From the NCBI RefSeq assembly GCF_008831285.2, contig NC_045148.1:868001-932000 (forward strand): a DNA stretch of 64,000 nucleotides, written 5' to 3'. The notes below the pieces were generated by a model. It ran no database searches. It was not told where the DNA came from and was given only the letters and a program-made list of their open reading frames with translations. Made by a program: the position numbers and the translations under genes. Positions 11,801-21,508 of this stretch are shown here, one piece after another. The DNA comes from Nymphaea colorata (lineage: Eukaryota > Streptophyta > Magnoliopsida > Nymphaeales > Nymphaeaceae). The stretch's first letter is position 1, and each line of letters opens with the position of its first letter.

Positions 11801-14222
11801 AGCATGTCTTCATGTTTGCGCTTGGTACATTGCTTGGTCCATATTCTGACGTTGCTACTAATGTTAGTCAGCTTCTGTGCTACTGAGCAGGAGAAGGTTT
11901 TGCTATGATCTCTGGGACCAGTATGGCGGCTCCACATATTGCTGGAATTGCAGCACTTATAAAGCAGAAACATCGTGATTGGAGCCCTGCTGCTATCAAG
12001 TCAGCATTGATGACAACAGCAATCACAGTGGATAGAGCTGGACAGCCCCTGCAAGCCCAGCAATATTCTGGATTGGAAACTACGGTTTTGGCACCAGCCA
12101 CCCCATTTGACTGTGGAAGTGGGGCAGTTCATCCCAGGGTTGCTCTTGATCCAGGACTCATCTTTGACACAGGTATTTATGCCTGTTGTAGTATGCAAGT
12201 TTTTCTGTGCCAATGAGAAGTAGTGTCTCCTCTAAAGGGGATCACCCTGCTTAAAAATTTCGGGCCAAAGGAAACTAGCTGGTAAGCAAATAACAAATCA
12301 CTACCCAACTTTTGAAGGACATCAAATAGGTGCTCAACTTTTCTAATTAATTCTAGCAGTCACCTCTCAACAGAAAATGTTATTGTATGAATAAGCTACC
12401 CAGCTGCTCCTCTAAATCAAAATTATATATAAAAAAATAAAAAACGACAAGTTAAACCAAAAAATTGTTGGAAATCTTATCCCTCACTGTTGCCCATCAC
12501 TGGAGGCCTTGCCCGATGTCGACCCTCACTAGCAAGGGCCAGTGGCAGTAAGGGATGAGGTGTCGCCTCCTCCCTCCGAGGGACTATGTCAAGCCCTAGC
12601 ATTCAGCCTCACTGTTTTTTCTCTCTTTTTTTGGAGATAATTTTGATTTAGAGGGGCAATTTCATAGCTTATTCATTCACTTTAGCTTTCTCTGTCGAGA
12701 GGCTGCTGTTTGAGAATTAGTTGAAAAAATTTAGTGCTATTTGATGTCCTTTAAAACTTGGGTAGTGAGCTGTTATTCACCCATTTGCTAGGTGGCTTTC
12801 TATAATTGCTCAGAAAAAGATTCTATAATGAGCATTTCGCATTTTCATATTTAGGCGAAATGTATTATACATTAAGTTAAAGACACAAGGATAGGCCTGC
12901 ATCTCATGTGAGAAAGTGGTAAGTAGTTGAGTTTTTGGACGTAAATTTGAGTATAATAGCCCTACATTCTGAGGTCCTGGCACTTCAACTTATTCAGCTT
13001 CACGTAAGAATGGCAGGAAAAACAAGGCCAGGAGCGCTCCTGAAATTGTTACTTAGGCTATCATTGTTTTCATCTTAATATGTAATACTTTGTAAACCCC
13101 TCTGTCGTGTAAGTTTTACACATCATTCATGCATAATTTTTTCAGGACTTCAGAAAATGTGAATGCCTTATTCATGGTTAAATTTTGCGCTTGCTCAATG
13201 CTCTATTTGAAAGGAAATTGATTTTGGTCTTTGCCACATCTGGTATGTAAGGATGTGAGCTGGGGAGCAGTGCTGATAAGTTAGTTATTAATTCCAGACA
13301 TTTAAATGCTTAAGTTGTTTTTTATATTTGGGTAGAGCAGACATTTTTGGGTTTGTCTTCATACTTTATCATCAATTAACTGTAAATTTTAGGCAGCTGC
13401 ATGGGTGGATGCATTTTTCCTAGCAATTCCTGAATATGGTGGAAACGATTTTCCTGATAGATCCCTGGCATGCTATAATGTCAAAAACCACTTTTATTGT
13501 GTTGTGATAAATCGTCTCTTAATTTCAAAATATGATTAATTGAAAAACCAAGAGGAGTTGCAAATATCCTTGATGCCACATGGCAGGATGGTCTTAGGAA
13601 AGGAGCGTCTTACTGTAGCTTGCTCAGGAATTCTGGAGTGCAAGCAAGCATATGGAGATTGCTTTTCTGAAATTTCATGCTGTAGCTTTTCACCATTTCA
13701 TTTCGTTGAGGATATGCATAGCAGAAACATTACATAACTTTTTTTGATGTTCTTGAAGTAATTTTGTATTTCTCGATGCTTATGTGATGATTCCTTTGAT
13801 TTGCATCTTGTGCAGGTTACGATGACTACATTAAGTTTCTGTGCTCTGTCCCCGGTATTGATCCGCATGAAGTACGCGATATCACAACCAAAATATGTAT
13901 CTCCAGCTTCAGCCATCCTGCTGATCTTAACACCCCTTCGATCACCATTTCTAGTCTCAAGGGCACCCAAACTGTAGTTAGAACAGTTAAAAACGTTGCA
14001 GGAGCAGAAACATACACACTGACGAGCAGAATGTCCCCAGAAATTGCCATGGAAGTCAGCCCGCCTGCTATGACTTTGGAGTCCGGTGCAAACAAAACCT
14101 TTTCTGTTACCATGACTGTTCGATCAGTTACTGGTAAGTACGGTTTTGGGGAGATTTTGATGAAAGGAGACAGAGGACATAAGGTAAGGATCCCCGTGGC
14201 AGTCATGGGTGTTGGACACTAG
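5867..14222 (+). CDS. SBT2.5: Subtilisin-like serine protease, SBT2 subfamily (10 exons, 817 aa)
   Basis: Exons: 5867-6045, 6402-6546, 6946-7340, 8298-8393, 8513-8585, 9139-9421, 10035-10360, 11060-11327, 11891-12172, 13816-14222. All use GT-AG introns and sum to 2454 nt, an open frame of 817 residues, the usual length for this family. Order: signal peptide (1-23); I9-type prodomain (about 25-128) ending before the mature-start word TTHTPEFLGLP; peptidase S8 domain with catalytic Asp164 (IDSG), His238 (DGHGSHT), oxyanion Asn345 (AAGNGGP) and Ser599 (GTSMAAPH); a PA-type insert between Asn and Ser; and a C-terminal fibronectin-III-like domain ending RGHKVRIPVAVMG. The product is a secreted endoprotease that should mature by self-cleavage. 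Similarity is to Arabidopsis SBT2.5/SBT2.6 from memory; the exact orthologue is uncertain. Introns 3, 7 and 9 are long and carry inserted repeats. Confidence 0.95.
6371..6398 (+). repeat. (TC)14 microsatellite forming a polypyrimidine tract
   Basis: Fourteen TC units run directly into GCAG, the 3' splice site of subtilase intron 1 (exon 2 starts at 6402). The repeat therefore serves as the polypyrimidine tract itself. Confidence 0.9.
12271..12800. mobile_element. Long-arm foldback element inside subtilase intron 9
   Basis: The left arm (12271-12430) and right arm (12634-12800) are inverted copies of one another. The left has CACTACCCAACTTTTGAAGG then ACATCAAATAG; the right, read on the minus strand, has CACTACCCAAGTTTTAAAGG then ACATCAAATAG. 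Both arms end inward at CTCTAAATCAAAATTAT. The 200-bp centre is GC-rich and has no open frame. Arms of about 160 bp suit a non-autonomous Mutator-like or foldback element. No clear target-site duplication is visible. It sits between exons 9 and 10 and should be spliced out. Confidence 0.7.
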
Positions 14223-14460
14223 CTGATCAAGAATGTCTCGTTTAAGCTGAGCTACTGTTCCAATACTTTGCGGCCTTAGCAACAAAAAAAACATGCAGGA
14301 GGATGTATACTTGATCCAGAAAGAGAGCGTTTTGTAAATATCGCATGTTTAGACTGAATGAAAAGTATTTCACACCCATCGGAAAAAGGAAGTTACTTTC
14401 ACAACACTTCATTTGCAATCTTTGATAACCTCATAAAAAGTAGCCGCTTCAAACATTTTT

Positions 14461-14500
<40 letters not shown>

Positions 14501-15961
14501 CGGCGCGTGGATAGCGAAGGGAACAAAGTATTGGGAAAAATACATACAATATATAGGATCTGATCTCATAAGAACGTGAAAGACTGAACTTATAGAAGAG
14601 GCGTAATTCCTAAAATCAGAGAAGCTTAAGCTCCTGATTCGGGAATCGCGGATAGCCGCCAAAATAAAAACACACACATTACTCGATGGCCATGTGATGC
14701 TTGTGCTCGTTCCGGTATTGGCAAGAGAAAACGGCCGTCTGAACTCTCAAGTGGTGGTGACACTGCTTTGATGATGAAGACGATGGTCCTTTCACTACAG
14801 AAAATTCAATAGTTTCCTAGTGATAGAACAAACTGTTTGTAAACATGTTGAGAGAAAGAAAATGGAATGAGGTTTTATTAATGTCAGAGAAAAATAGTTT
14901 TCAGCGAAATATTCTTTTTTATGATACTCACATTGTAGAAGTAACTGATATTTAGACCAAAAGCAGCATTAACACATTTCTCTTGAGAAACTACCTGCTT
15001 AATTTCAAATGAACTATGTAAGTTCCGTAGAGTATAAATAGCGGTCGAAATGAACTCATATAAGGTTTCTAAAAACATGAGTAATTATATGCACGACCAT
15101 AAACTGTTTAATTAGGAGGATTGAATAATTCATAATAGACATTTGTAAAGTATATTTTAAAAAAGTGATAGCTTTTCAGTAGGCAGCCACCTAATTCTCT
15201 TTCTTGAGTCGGCCGTCTTTCGTGATTGGTTTCATAAAATTTAAGAATGGATAGTTGAAGACGGCACCTCTTTTGCTCTTATTTCTCAGCGCCCAAATCC
15301 CAGAAGCCCAACTTTCAGAAGTTGCAGAACACTGATCCTGCAACATGGGGAAAAATACTTGGTGAATAAATCAACTAGGCATTTTATGAGGGACATTTCA
15401 CTAAATCAGCCTGGAAGGGTTTGATTTGTGTTTTATATTCAACAGAAAATCCTAATCAACAATTTCAATTTTTAATCTAAACGGTGCATATGAACTCTAT
15501 GTCCTCTCACAATCTCCAGACTTGGAGACGGACCAGGACCTAGATACGATCAAGCCTAACAGCGACAACTTAGATTGAATAGGCTGTCTGATGGTAGCGA
15601 TGTAAGCAAGTTAGATTGAACAATCCAAGGGAAATTGGATGCAGTCAAATTCCATACAGCAGAAAAGGCCAATTTCCAGGACCAATTTATGGAATGGTGG
15701 GGGCTTCACCCAAACAGGATTTGGTCTGCAATTAATCTGGTTCTCAAAATTGGAATTTGGCTTAAAGCCACTTTATTGACAGGTCATTGCATTACTTGTC
15801 AATTATTAGATTGCTCTTGACAGCTAAGTTACTGGGAGATTTTACAATAAGTAAGATCACTTAATATTTACTGTTACGTAGCCAAAAAGGGAAAACAGGA
15901 TCCTTGAAGGGAAATTTCAGGAACAAAAAATTACAGTACAGCAAAACTTTCGCTAGAATAT
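14223..15961. other. Convergent spacer between subtilase and PAP8
   Basis: This holds the 3' ends of two genes pointing at each other: the subtilase stop at 14222 and the PAP8 stop at 15962. A (CT)18 microsatellite lies at 14462-14497. I see no coding region; the frames here are short and unlike any protein I recognise. Confidence 0.6.
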
Positions 15962-17735
15962 TCATCTGATCCTTTCGAAGACAAACAAAGAGCCTCTAGA
16001 TCCTTTGCCCAGCCTAACCTTCTCATCAAGATAAGTAATCTGCAGCTTCACTTCACTCTGACCCCCATATTGGAACTCCAGTTGGCCAACCTTTAGTTTT
16101 GGTGCTTCAAAAATAACTTGGATCCATCTTTCATCCAGCACAATCAACTTACCTGAAGCAAGGATCAGAAACATATTAAGCAAGTATAAACAGATGTACA
16201 ACAATTTTAAACCCGACTCTGGAACCGGTTGAGCAGCTAAAACGTAAATTTGGTATAAGCATCGACATTTTTGTTACTCAACTCTTTGCCTGTTTGCCAC
16301 CTTATTCTTTACAGAAGTGCGCTGAAGTTGCCAGTTAAATAACATGACTTATGTTTGGATGAATCTCCTATGTCTTGAATAGAAAGTTCCCATACACTTT
16401 ACTGGGGCACCTCACTGCGACAGCCCCCACGACACAATCTAATGGTTTTACTTTAGAAAAGTTTGCTATAAAAAGTTTATATTTCAAAAGAAGAAGGCAG
16501 AGACTAGCAGAGAAAATATTTACATTGAACACGTCAACATCCTACAGTACAGTATGTCTATGACTGAGGAGAAGAACAAAAGGTTACATAGTATGCATCT
16601 TTTAGAAGATACCTTTCAGGGAGACCTCTCCATCAATAAAACCAAATGCAGAAAACCCCACTCTGTTTCGGACAACATCAGGAGCTTCAACAGTCTGTAC
16701 CATTTCATTTGCCTTGAACACAAGGCGGCCTATGGCACTTCTGTAACCACCTCCAGGTGATGTTGGGTTTGAACAGTATACCACATCCCATTCTGAGAAG
16801 AATGAAGAAAATTGAGAATTTAGTCCTCCATACAAAATAAAGACTAAAGATGCAACTTATATGTACTCAGGAGCTGAACAAAAGAAATTCCTTGTTAACA
16901 TATCTAAGAACACATATAAGGAAAATGTGGCCTTAGTCCAGGAATCTCTGCTTTGAGGAGGCTTAGGAAAGGACTTAAGCTTTAAACCTGCTTGACTTGC
17001 ATTGAATGTAAGTATGTAACTATAGACATGAAAAGGCAGTCGGTCCAATATGACCAAATTATGTCAATCAAGTATAAATGAGAAACATAATTATATCAAG
17101 ATCTAGTTGAATTGTTACCCAGGTGTACCCATAGCTTCACAAGTTTTCATGTTTTTATCGGCAAGCAACACCCTGAACACAAGTACACTCCAGAAACGGT
17201 CACAAGACGTAAAAGTAACAAAAGCTAGAGTGCTTCTAGATGCAATAGCCACATTTACTAAAATCCTGATCCCCTTCTGGTTATCACTCATACTAATGAA
17301 GCTAATTAATGTTCGAATTCATGGAATCCACTCCTCAAGAAAAGAAGCAAATTAAGTGCCATTGTCTGATTGGTACCCCCAAAGGATCGACGCCTCTCAT
17401 TCTCATATTTCTGTTCCATTTCCCATAGACAGATATACATAGGCCTTATCATACATGAAGTAAAACAACATTGAAACACAAAAACAAAGTGCAAAACAGG
17501 AGAAACGCCAAATGAAAAGAAATGAAACATCAATACCACGAAATGAAAGCTCAGAATAAAGCAACAGGGATTAACCGCCAAAAATGAGTGGAGACTTGAC
17601 GGGCTCTGCTATGCAGAATTTCCCCAACTCTTGAGCGACTTCTGCCACCTCTCTGTGCTCATCTTTGCTCAACAAGACACCTCTATCAGTTTTGATTACC
17701 TAAATCACGAAATCAAGAATCACAAGCGTGCGTAT

Positions 17736-17812
<77 letters not shown>

Positions 17813-18380
17813 TGTGCACTTCAAGCTTATTGTTGACAGCCAATATCTACAAGAAGATTCACGTATTTTGTAGCTGATATGTCATCTTCGTTTGTTATTA
17901 TTGTGCCAATTAGATTGTGACAGAACATGCCATTGAAAGAACAGAAACATCAAACATGAGCTACCAACTAGTCCAGAACAACATATGAGACTTGGCATTA
18001 ACTAACGCAGGCTACCCACGAAGACAACGCATTTCAATCTCTACTATGAGCGCCATACTCTACAAAAGCATCTGCGAAACCGGAAATTAAGTTTCCAAAT
18101 TAAAAGAAAACTGTTTCTCTCCTTCTTTCCCGATCTCATGGTTTACCTTCGAAAGAATTTTGGAGGCTAGATCTTCCGGTGTCGGACGTGCCTGCAATGG
18201 TGATGCAGCCGGCACAGCAGAGGTCGCCATAATTTTCCGGCCAATCCTATGACGGTGGGAACTAGTAGGAAGACAGCAGATTGATGCTGATGATGATGGT
18301 GGTGCTGACAGATATGGAGAATGGATATGACTCGGGATCTTGGAACCTCCAACCGTTGAGAACATGGGGACGGAAGCCAT
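15962..18380 (-). CDS. PAP8: Plastid-lipid-associated protein (fibrillin), PAP8 type (4 exons, 242 aa)
   Basis: Exons in coding order: 18380-18147, 17699-17576, 16792-16613, 16152-15962. They join in phase through GT-AG introns to 729 nt. Residues 1 to about 60 are Ser/Pro/Ala-rich with basic residues (SHRHRIGRK) and look like a chloroplast transit peptide. From about residue 65 the PAP/fibrillin domain follows, with KTDRGVLLSKDEHREVAEVA, EWDVVYCSNPTSPGGGYRSA, VEAPDVVRNRVGFSAFGF and the ending RLGKGSRGSLFVFERIR. Family members bind lipids at thylakoids or plastoglobules; no catalytic activity is established. The ATG at 18380 is chosen because it begins a plausible transit peptide; an upstream in-frame extension to 18548 is open but runs through a CT-rich leader (RERERKRGRA). 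The downstream neighbour is the Kazal gene, divergently oriented. Confidence 0.93.
17736..17810. repeat. (AG)n microsatellite in PAP8 intron 1
   Basis: About 70 bases of nearly pure AG lie 37 bases upstream, in gene sense, of the exon 2 acceptor. On the minus strand this is a CT tract. The open frame reading RERERERER through it is an artefact. Confidence 0.9.
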
Positions 18381-18540
18381 GGCTCTCCCTCTCTTCCTCT
18401 CTCTCTCTCTCTGAGTGATGGAGAAGGATGGGAAGAAGTTCAGTGGAACACACGTACAGAGACGCGTGTGAGGGACTAGAGCCGAGGAAAAAATCTCATT
18501 TTCTTTTCTGAGGTTGCGCGGTACTTCTGGCCTGATGATA

Positions 18541-18710
18541 TGGCGCAACTATTCATCGTCGACCGTCCATCTGAAGATGGACGGATGTGGACTCACCAAT
18601 CTCTGATCACGCAATCACGACGTGATCCTTGTCTTATCCCATCCGGATCCGGATTCTAAGCCGAATATCTATCTGTACTTCTACTAGATTCGTGACTCGG
18701 ATACTATGCC
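18541..18710 (+). repeat. Diverged direct repeat, copy 1 (PAP8 5' flank)
   Basis: This runs from TGGCGCAACTATTCATCGTC to GTGACTCGGATACTATG. It is matched in the same orientation at 21087-21251 (TGGCGCAACCAGTCATCGTC ... GTGACTCGGATAATAT), with scattered substitutions and small indels. It lies just upstream of PAP8, so it may be part of that promoter region. Confidence 0.75.
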
Positions 18711-19821
18711 AGGTTGAGACCAACGTTAGGCATTAGCAAGAGATGACTGTGGGGCATCGGAGGTCAGATCTAGAGTAACATGATTTGATCCGATCCATAC
18801 AGTAAAGCAAGCTAGTTTGGATCTATGTTGCAGATGTCACTGTTTACAATAAAAAAAAAAATAACAAGCATGAGAATCAAAGTACTTACCACTGTAAATT
18901 TAAATGGAAATAGAATCTCTCAGATTCATTGATCAATTGCAAGTATTTCAGATGCGTTAATCCACTTAGTTTCTTGATTGGACCTTTCCCTGCAACGATT
19001 TGCTGTTTTAGAGATAACAATTAACGTGAAGAGAAAAGGAAAGGAAAACTATATAAATCAGAGTTTATGTGATCTGCCAAGTGCATTTTAAAAATACTTG
19101 AACTTTCTTCAGATCATTTCTTATGATAAAGAAAGAAAGCAGCCATTGCCACCACTAACAGCCCAGCTAACATTAGGAGGGGATGGTTAAGAGGTTTAAG
19201 AGTCAAATGTTGTGGTCGTTTTTTACATTTCAGTTGCTGCTTTTCAGAGTTGCGAACGGTAGCAAGCGCAATGTTTGAAGCGCCGAATTTAAACAAAATC
19301 TTAAAGGCATAATGGTACAGTCTTGATAATTTTATGCGGAAAACGGTTTTCCTAAGTATTAAAATGACATTGAAATATTAAGAAACATGTTATGAAATGT
19401 AAACTGTGATTGGTGGATTTTTGTTTTTCTTTTCGATTTTTTATAATTGATGTTGTTTCTAAAGTTTTTTTTTTTTTTTAAAAGGATGAGTGGTTTATTT
19501 CCATCGTCTCGAAGAGAAGCAACTGCTTCTTGTGCCTATTACTTTCAGGATGAGTGCACTAACCTAGTAGACTACTTTGCTGTCAAAAACATATTATAAA
19601 AAAGTATATATGCATAATAGCTGAAGTGTTACCTTCTTTTGTAAATATACTATAGTTTTAGTACTTTCGAGAAATTAATGCAGTTTACAAGAAAACCGAG
19701 GGAACGCGAGAAGTTTCTCCGCCGCTCGTCCCATGTCTTATTGACCGCATTTTCTCCGCTTTCCCCTTCGCTTTCGGGCGGGGGATTTCCGTCGCCGGCT
19801 GAGGGAGAAATTCGGTCGGTG

Positions 19822-20229
19822 ATGTCCGTTGTTATGGCTGATCAACTACGGTTTGCGGTCTCCTTCCTGCTGCTTCTTCTTGCCGTCGTTTCCCGGCCGT
19901 CCGCATGTGTGCCAGAGAGTAATCCTTCGGTTATCCGCTTGCCGGAGGGAATTTCTGGGGAGAGCTCCTCTGTGCCTTCTGAGCGTGTTGAGTCGTCAAT
20001 TTCTTGCCCGGTCAAGTGCTTCACCACGAATCCCGTCTGCGGCGCCGACGGCGTCACATATTGGTGCGGCCCTGCCGATGCATTCTGTTCGGGCACCGAG
20101 GTCGTCAAACTAGGGTTTTGCGAAGTTGGTAATGGTGGAAATGGGGCGTTCCCTGGTCAGGCCTTCCTTCTAATACACATCATATGGCTCGTCGTGCTAG
20201 GGTTTCACTTTCTGCTGGGGTTCTTCTGA
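19822..20229 (+). CDS. Kazal-type serine protease inhibitor family protein (135 aa)
   Basis: Single exon. Residues 9-28 form a hydrophobic signal peptide ending near PSA. After a Ser-rich linker comes a Kazal-like domain with six cysteines at 62, 66, 73, 82, 89 and 100 in the spacing C-x3-C-x6-C-x8-C-x6-C-x10-C, containing NPVCGADGVTYWCG. The C-terminus (about 112-135, GQAFLLIHIIWLVVLGF...) is hydrophobic and could be a membrane span or lipid-anchor signal. Plants have a small family with this plan. I infer a secreted or membrane-tethered protein; inhibitory activity is not shown. The frame is open upstream to an ATG at 19678 (183 aa), but that part is Arg/Ser/Pro-rich and looks like leader. 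ATGs at 19822 or 19834 fit the signal peptide better. Confidence 0.88.
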   Translation: MSVVMADQLRFAVSFLLLLLAVVSRPSACVPESNPSVIRLPEGISGESSSVPSERVESSISCPVKCFTTNPVCGADGVTYWCGPADAFCSGTEVVKLGFCEVGNGGNGAFPGQAFLLIHIIWLVVLGFHFLLGFF

Positions 20230-20399
20230 TTAATTCCCTTTGAGGGGGGATTAGTTTCTTGTCATTGTAGAGATGTACGTGTGCTGTTTTTTTTCTTTGG
20301 GTTCTGTTGTCTGTACGTTGTTCAATTTTTTCTAAAGACATCGATTCTTTGTATTTTTTTTTTTTGGAATTTCCCTTTAATCTCTTCGGAGCGTTATGC

Positions 20400-21045
20400 G
20401 ATTTTGCCATTACGTGTCTTCTCTTGTAAGAAGAACCTGTGATGTTCTCTGCATATATGAAAAGTTCGTTGCACAGCGTCTGAATCTTCCATCTTGTGGT
20501 GGCTCGTTTGGTTCCTTTCGTGAGATGCCATACGCTTTTCTTTCTCGTTCTCATACCAATTTCTCGTTCTTAGAAAAGCTTCTGGAGTCCTTCACGTGGA
20601 AGACCCAAAACCGGAGAGTAACCTCAGCACCCCAGTTTCGCAGCTTATCTCTCTGATCCATAAGAAGCAGTTGGTACACATGGAGGAAAATGTGAAGTTG
20701 ATCCAGACACTAGGAGGAGATTTTGCCATGGAAAAATTGTTGCCCAACGTTTATTCCAGCTGTTATTGCGGCTGGATCGTTCAATTCTACTGTTGATTTT
20801 GCTTTACGTCTGGATGGTGATGGACATGGCAGCTGAGAAATAGAAGAAATTCTGCACTTATTATAAGTAAACCTTAGTGGTAGGTTTTGAAAGTCTGAAG
20901 TGCAAATTTTTGTTCAAATATAATTGAGCTTCACCCATAATCGACCAATCTGGCGCTTGTTGGTTCCTTTATTGGAAGGGAAAGTATGTTATACAAGTTT
21001 GTCAAATAATTGTTAAATGTTTGCAAGAAGAGCATTGACTGCATT
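20400..21045 (+). pseudogene. Truncated subtilase copy: intron 2 - exon 3 - intron 3 fragment
   Basis: This aligns by eye with 6763-7540 of the subtilase. Intron 2 words match (GTTCTCTGCATATATG versus GTTCTCTGCATGTATC). The exon 3 remnant is 20568-20834, with AGTTGGTACACATGGAGGAAA and GATGGTGATGGACATGG. Intron 3 matches follow to about 21045. The exon copy lacks roughly 120 bp, covering the catalytic Asp region from TTHTP to IDSGIYPQ, and is frameshifted. The acceptor is gone and the donor GTGAG has become CTGAG. It begins 170 bp after the Kazal stop, so it may be transcribed as that gene's 3' UTR. No other subtilase exons are present, so this is a partial duplicate and not a whole decayed gene. 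Confidence 0.85.
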
Positions 21046-21055
21046 TCTTGTGAAG

Positions 21056-21251
21056 GATCTCACCAATCTTTGATCACCCAATCACATGGCGCAACCAGTC
21101 ATCGTCAGCCATCCATCTTGACATGGACGGATCAGATCTCACCAATCTTTGATCACCCAATCACATGATCCTAGTTTTATCGCATTTGGGTCTGGATTCT
21201 AGTCCAGATATCTATTTGTGCTTTTATTAGATTTGTGACTCGGATAATATA
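21056..21251 (+). repeat. Diverged direct repeat, copy 2, with internal duplication
   Basis: Positions 21087-21251 match 18541-18710. The word GATCTCACCAATCTTTGATC and the following ACCCAATCACATG occur twice, at about 21056 and 21130, which indicates a short local duplication. With copy 1 it brackets the Kazal gene and the subtilase fragment. Confidence 0.75.
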
Positions 21252-21508
21252 AGGTTCTTCCTGAATTCGAGGAATATATGGTGTTGACCACCAACATGGA
21301 CATCCAGTAGATGTAAAAATTTGGACATGGTTTCGTATTTTAGAGCTAGGCAATATCTGAAATAGTCAGGTATACTCGATAAGTTGACATCACTCGGATC
21401 ACCTATCAAATTTCAATATAGTTTCTCAGTGAATTTTTCCCCATTTTGTCAAGAAAGGCAACACCTTGAAAATTTTCTGATTTTATTGATAACTTTTCAT
21501 TGAAATGA

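Noticed and set aside
17631-17873. Plus-strand frame with a long RERERE run
   Set aside because: Produced by the AG microsatellite in PAP8 intron 1 and by antisense of PAP8 exon 2.
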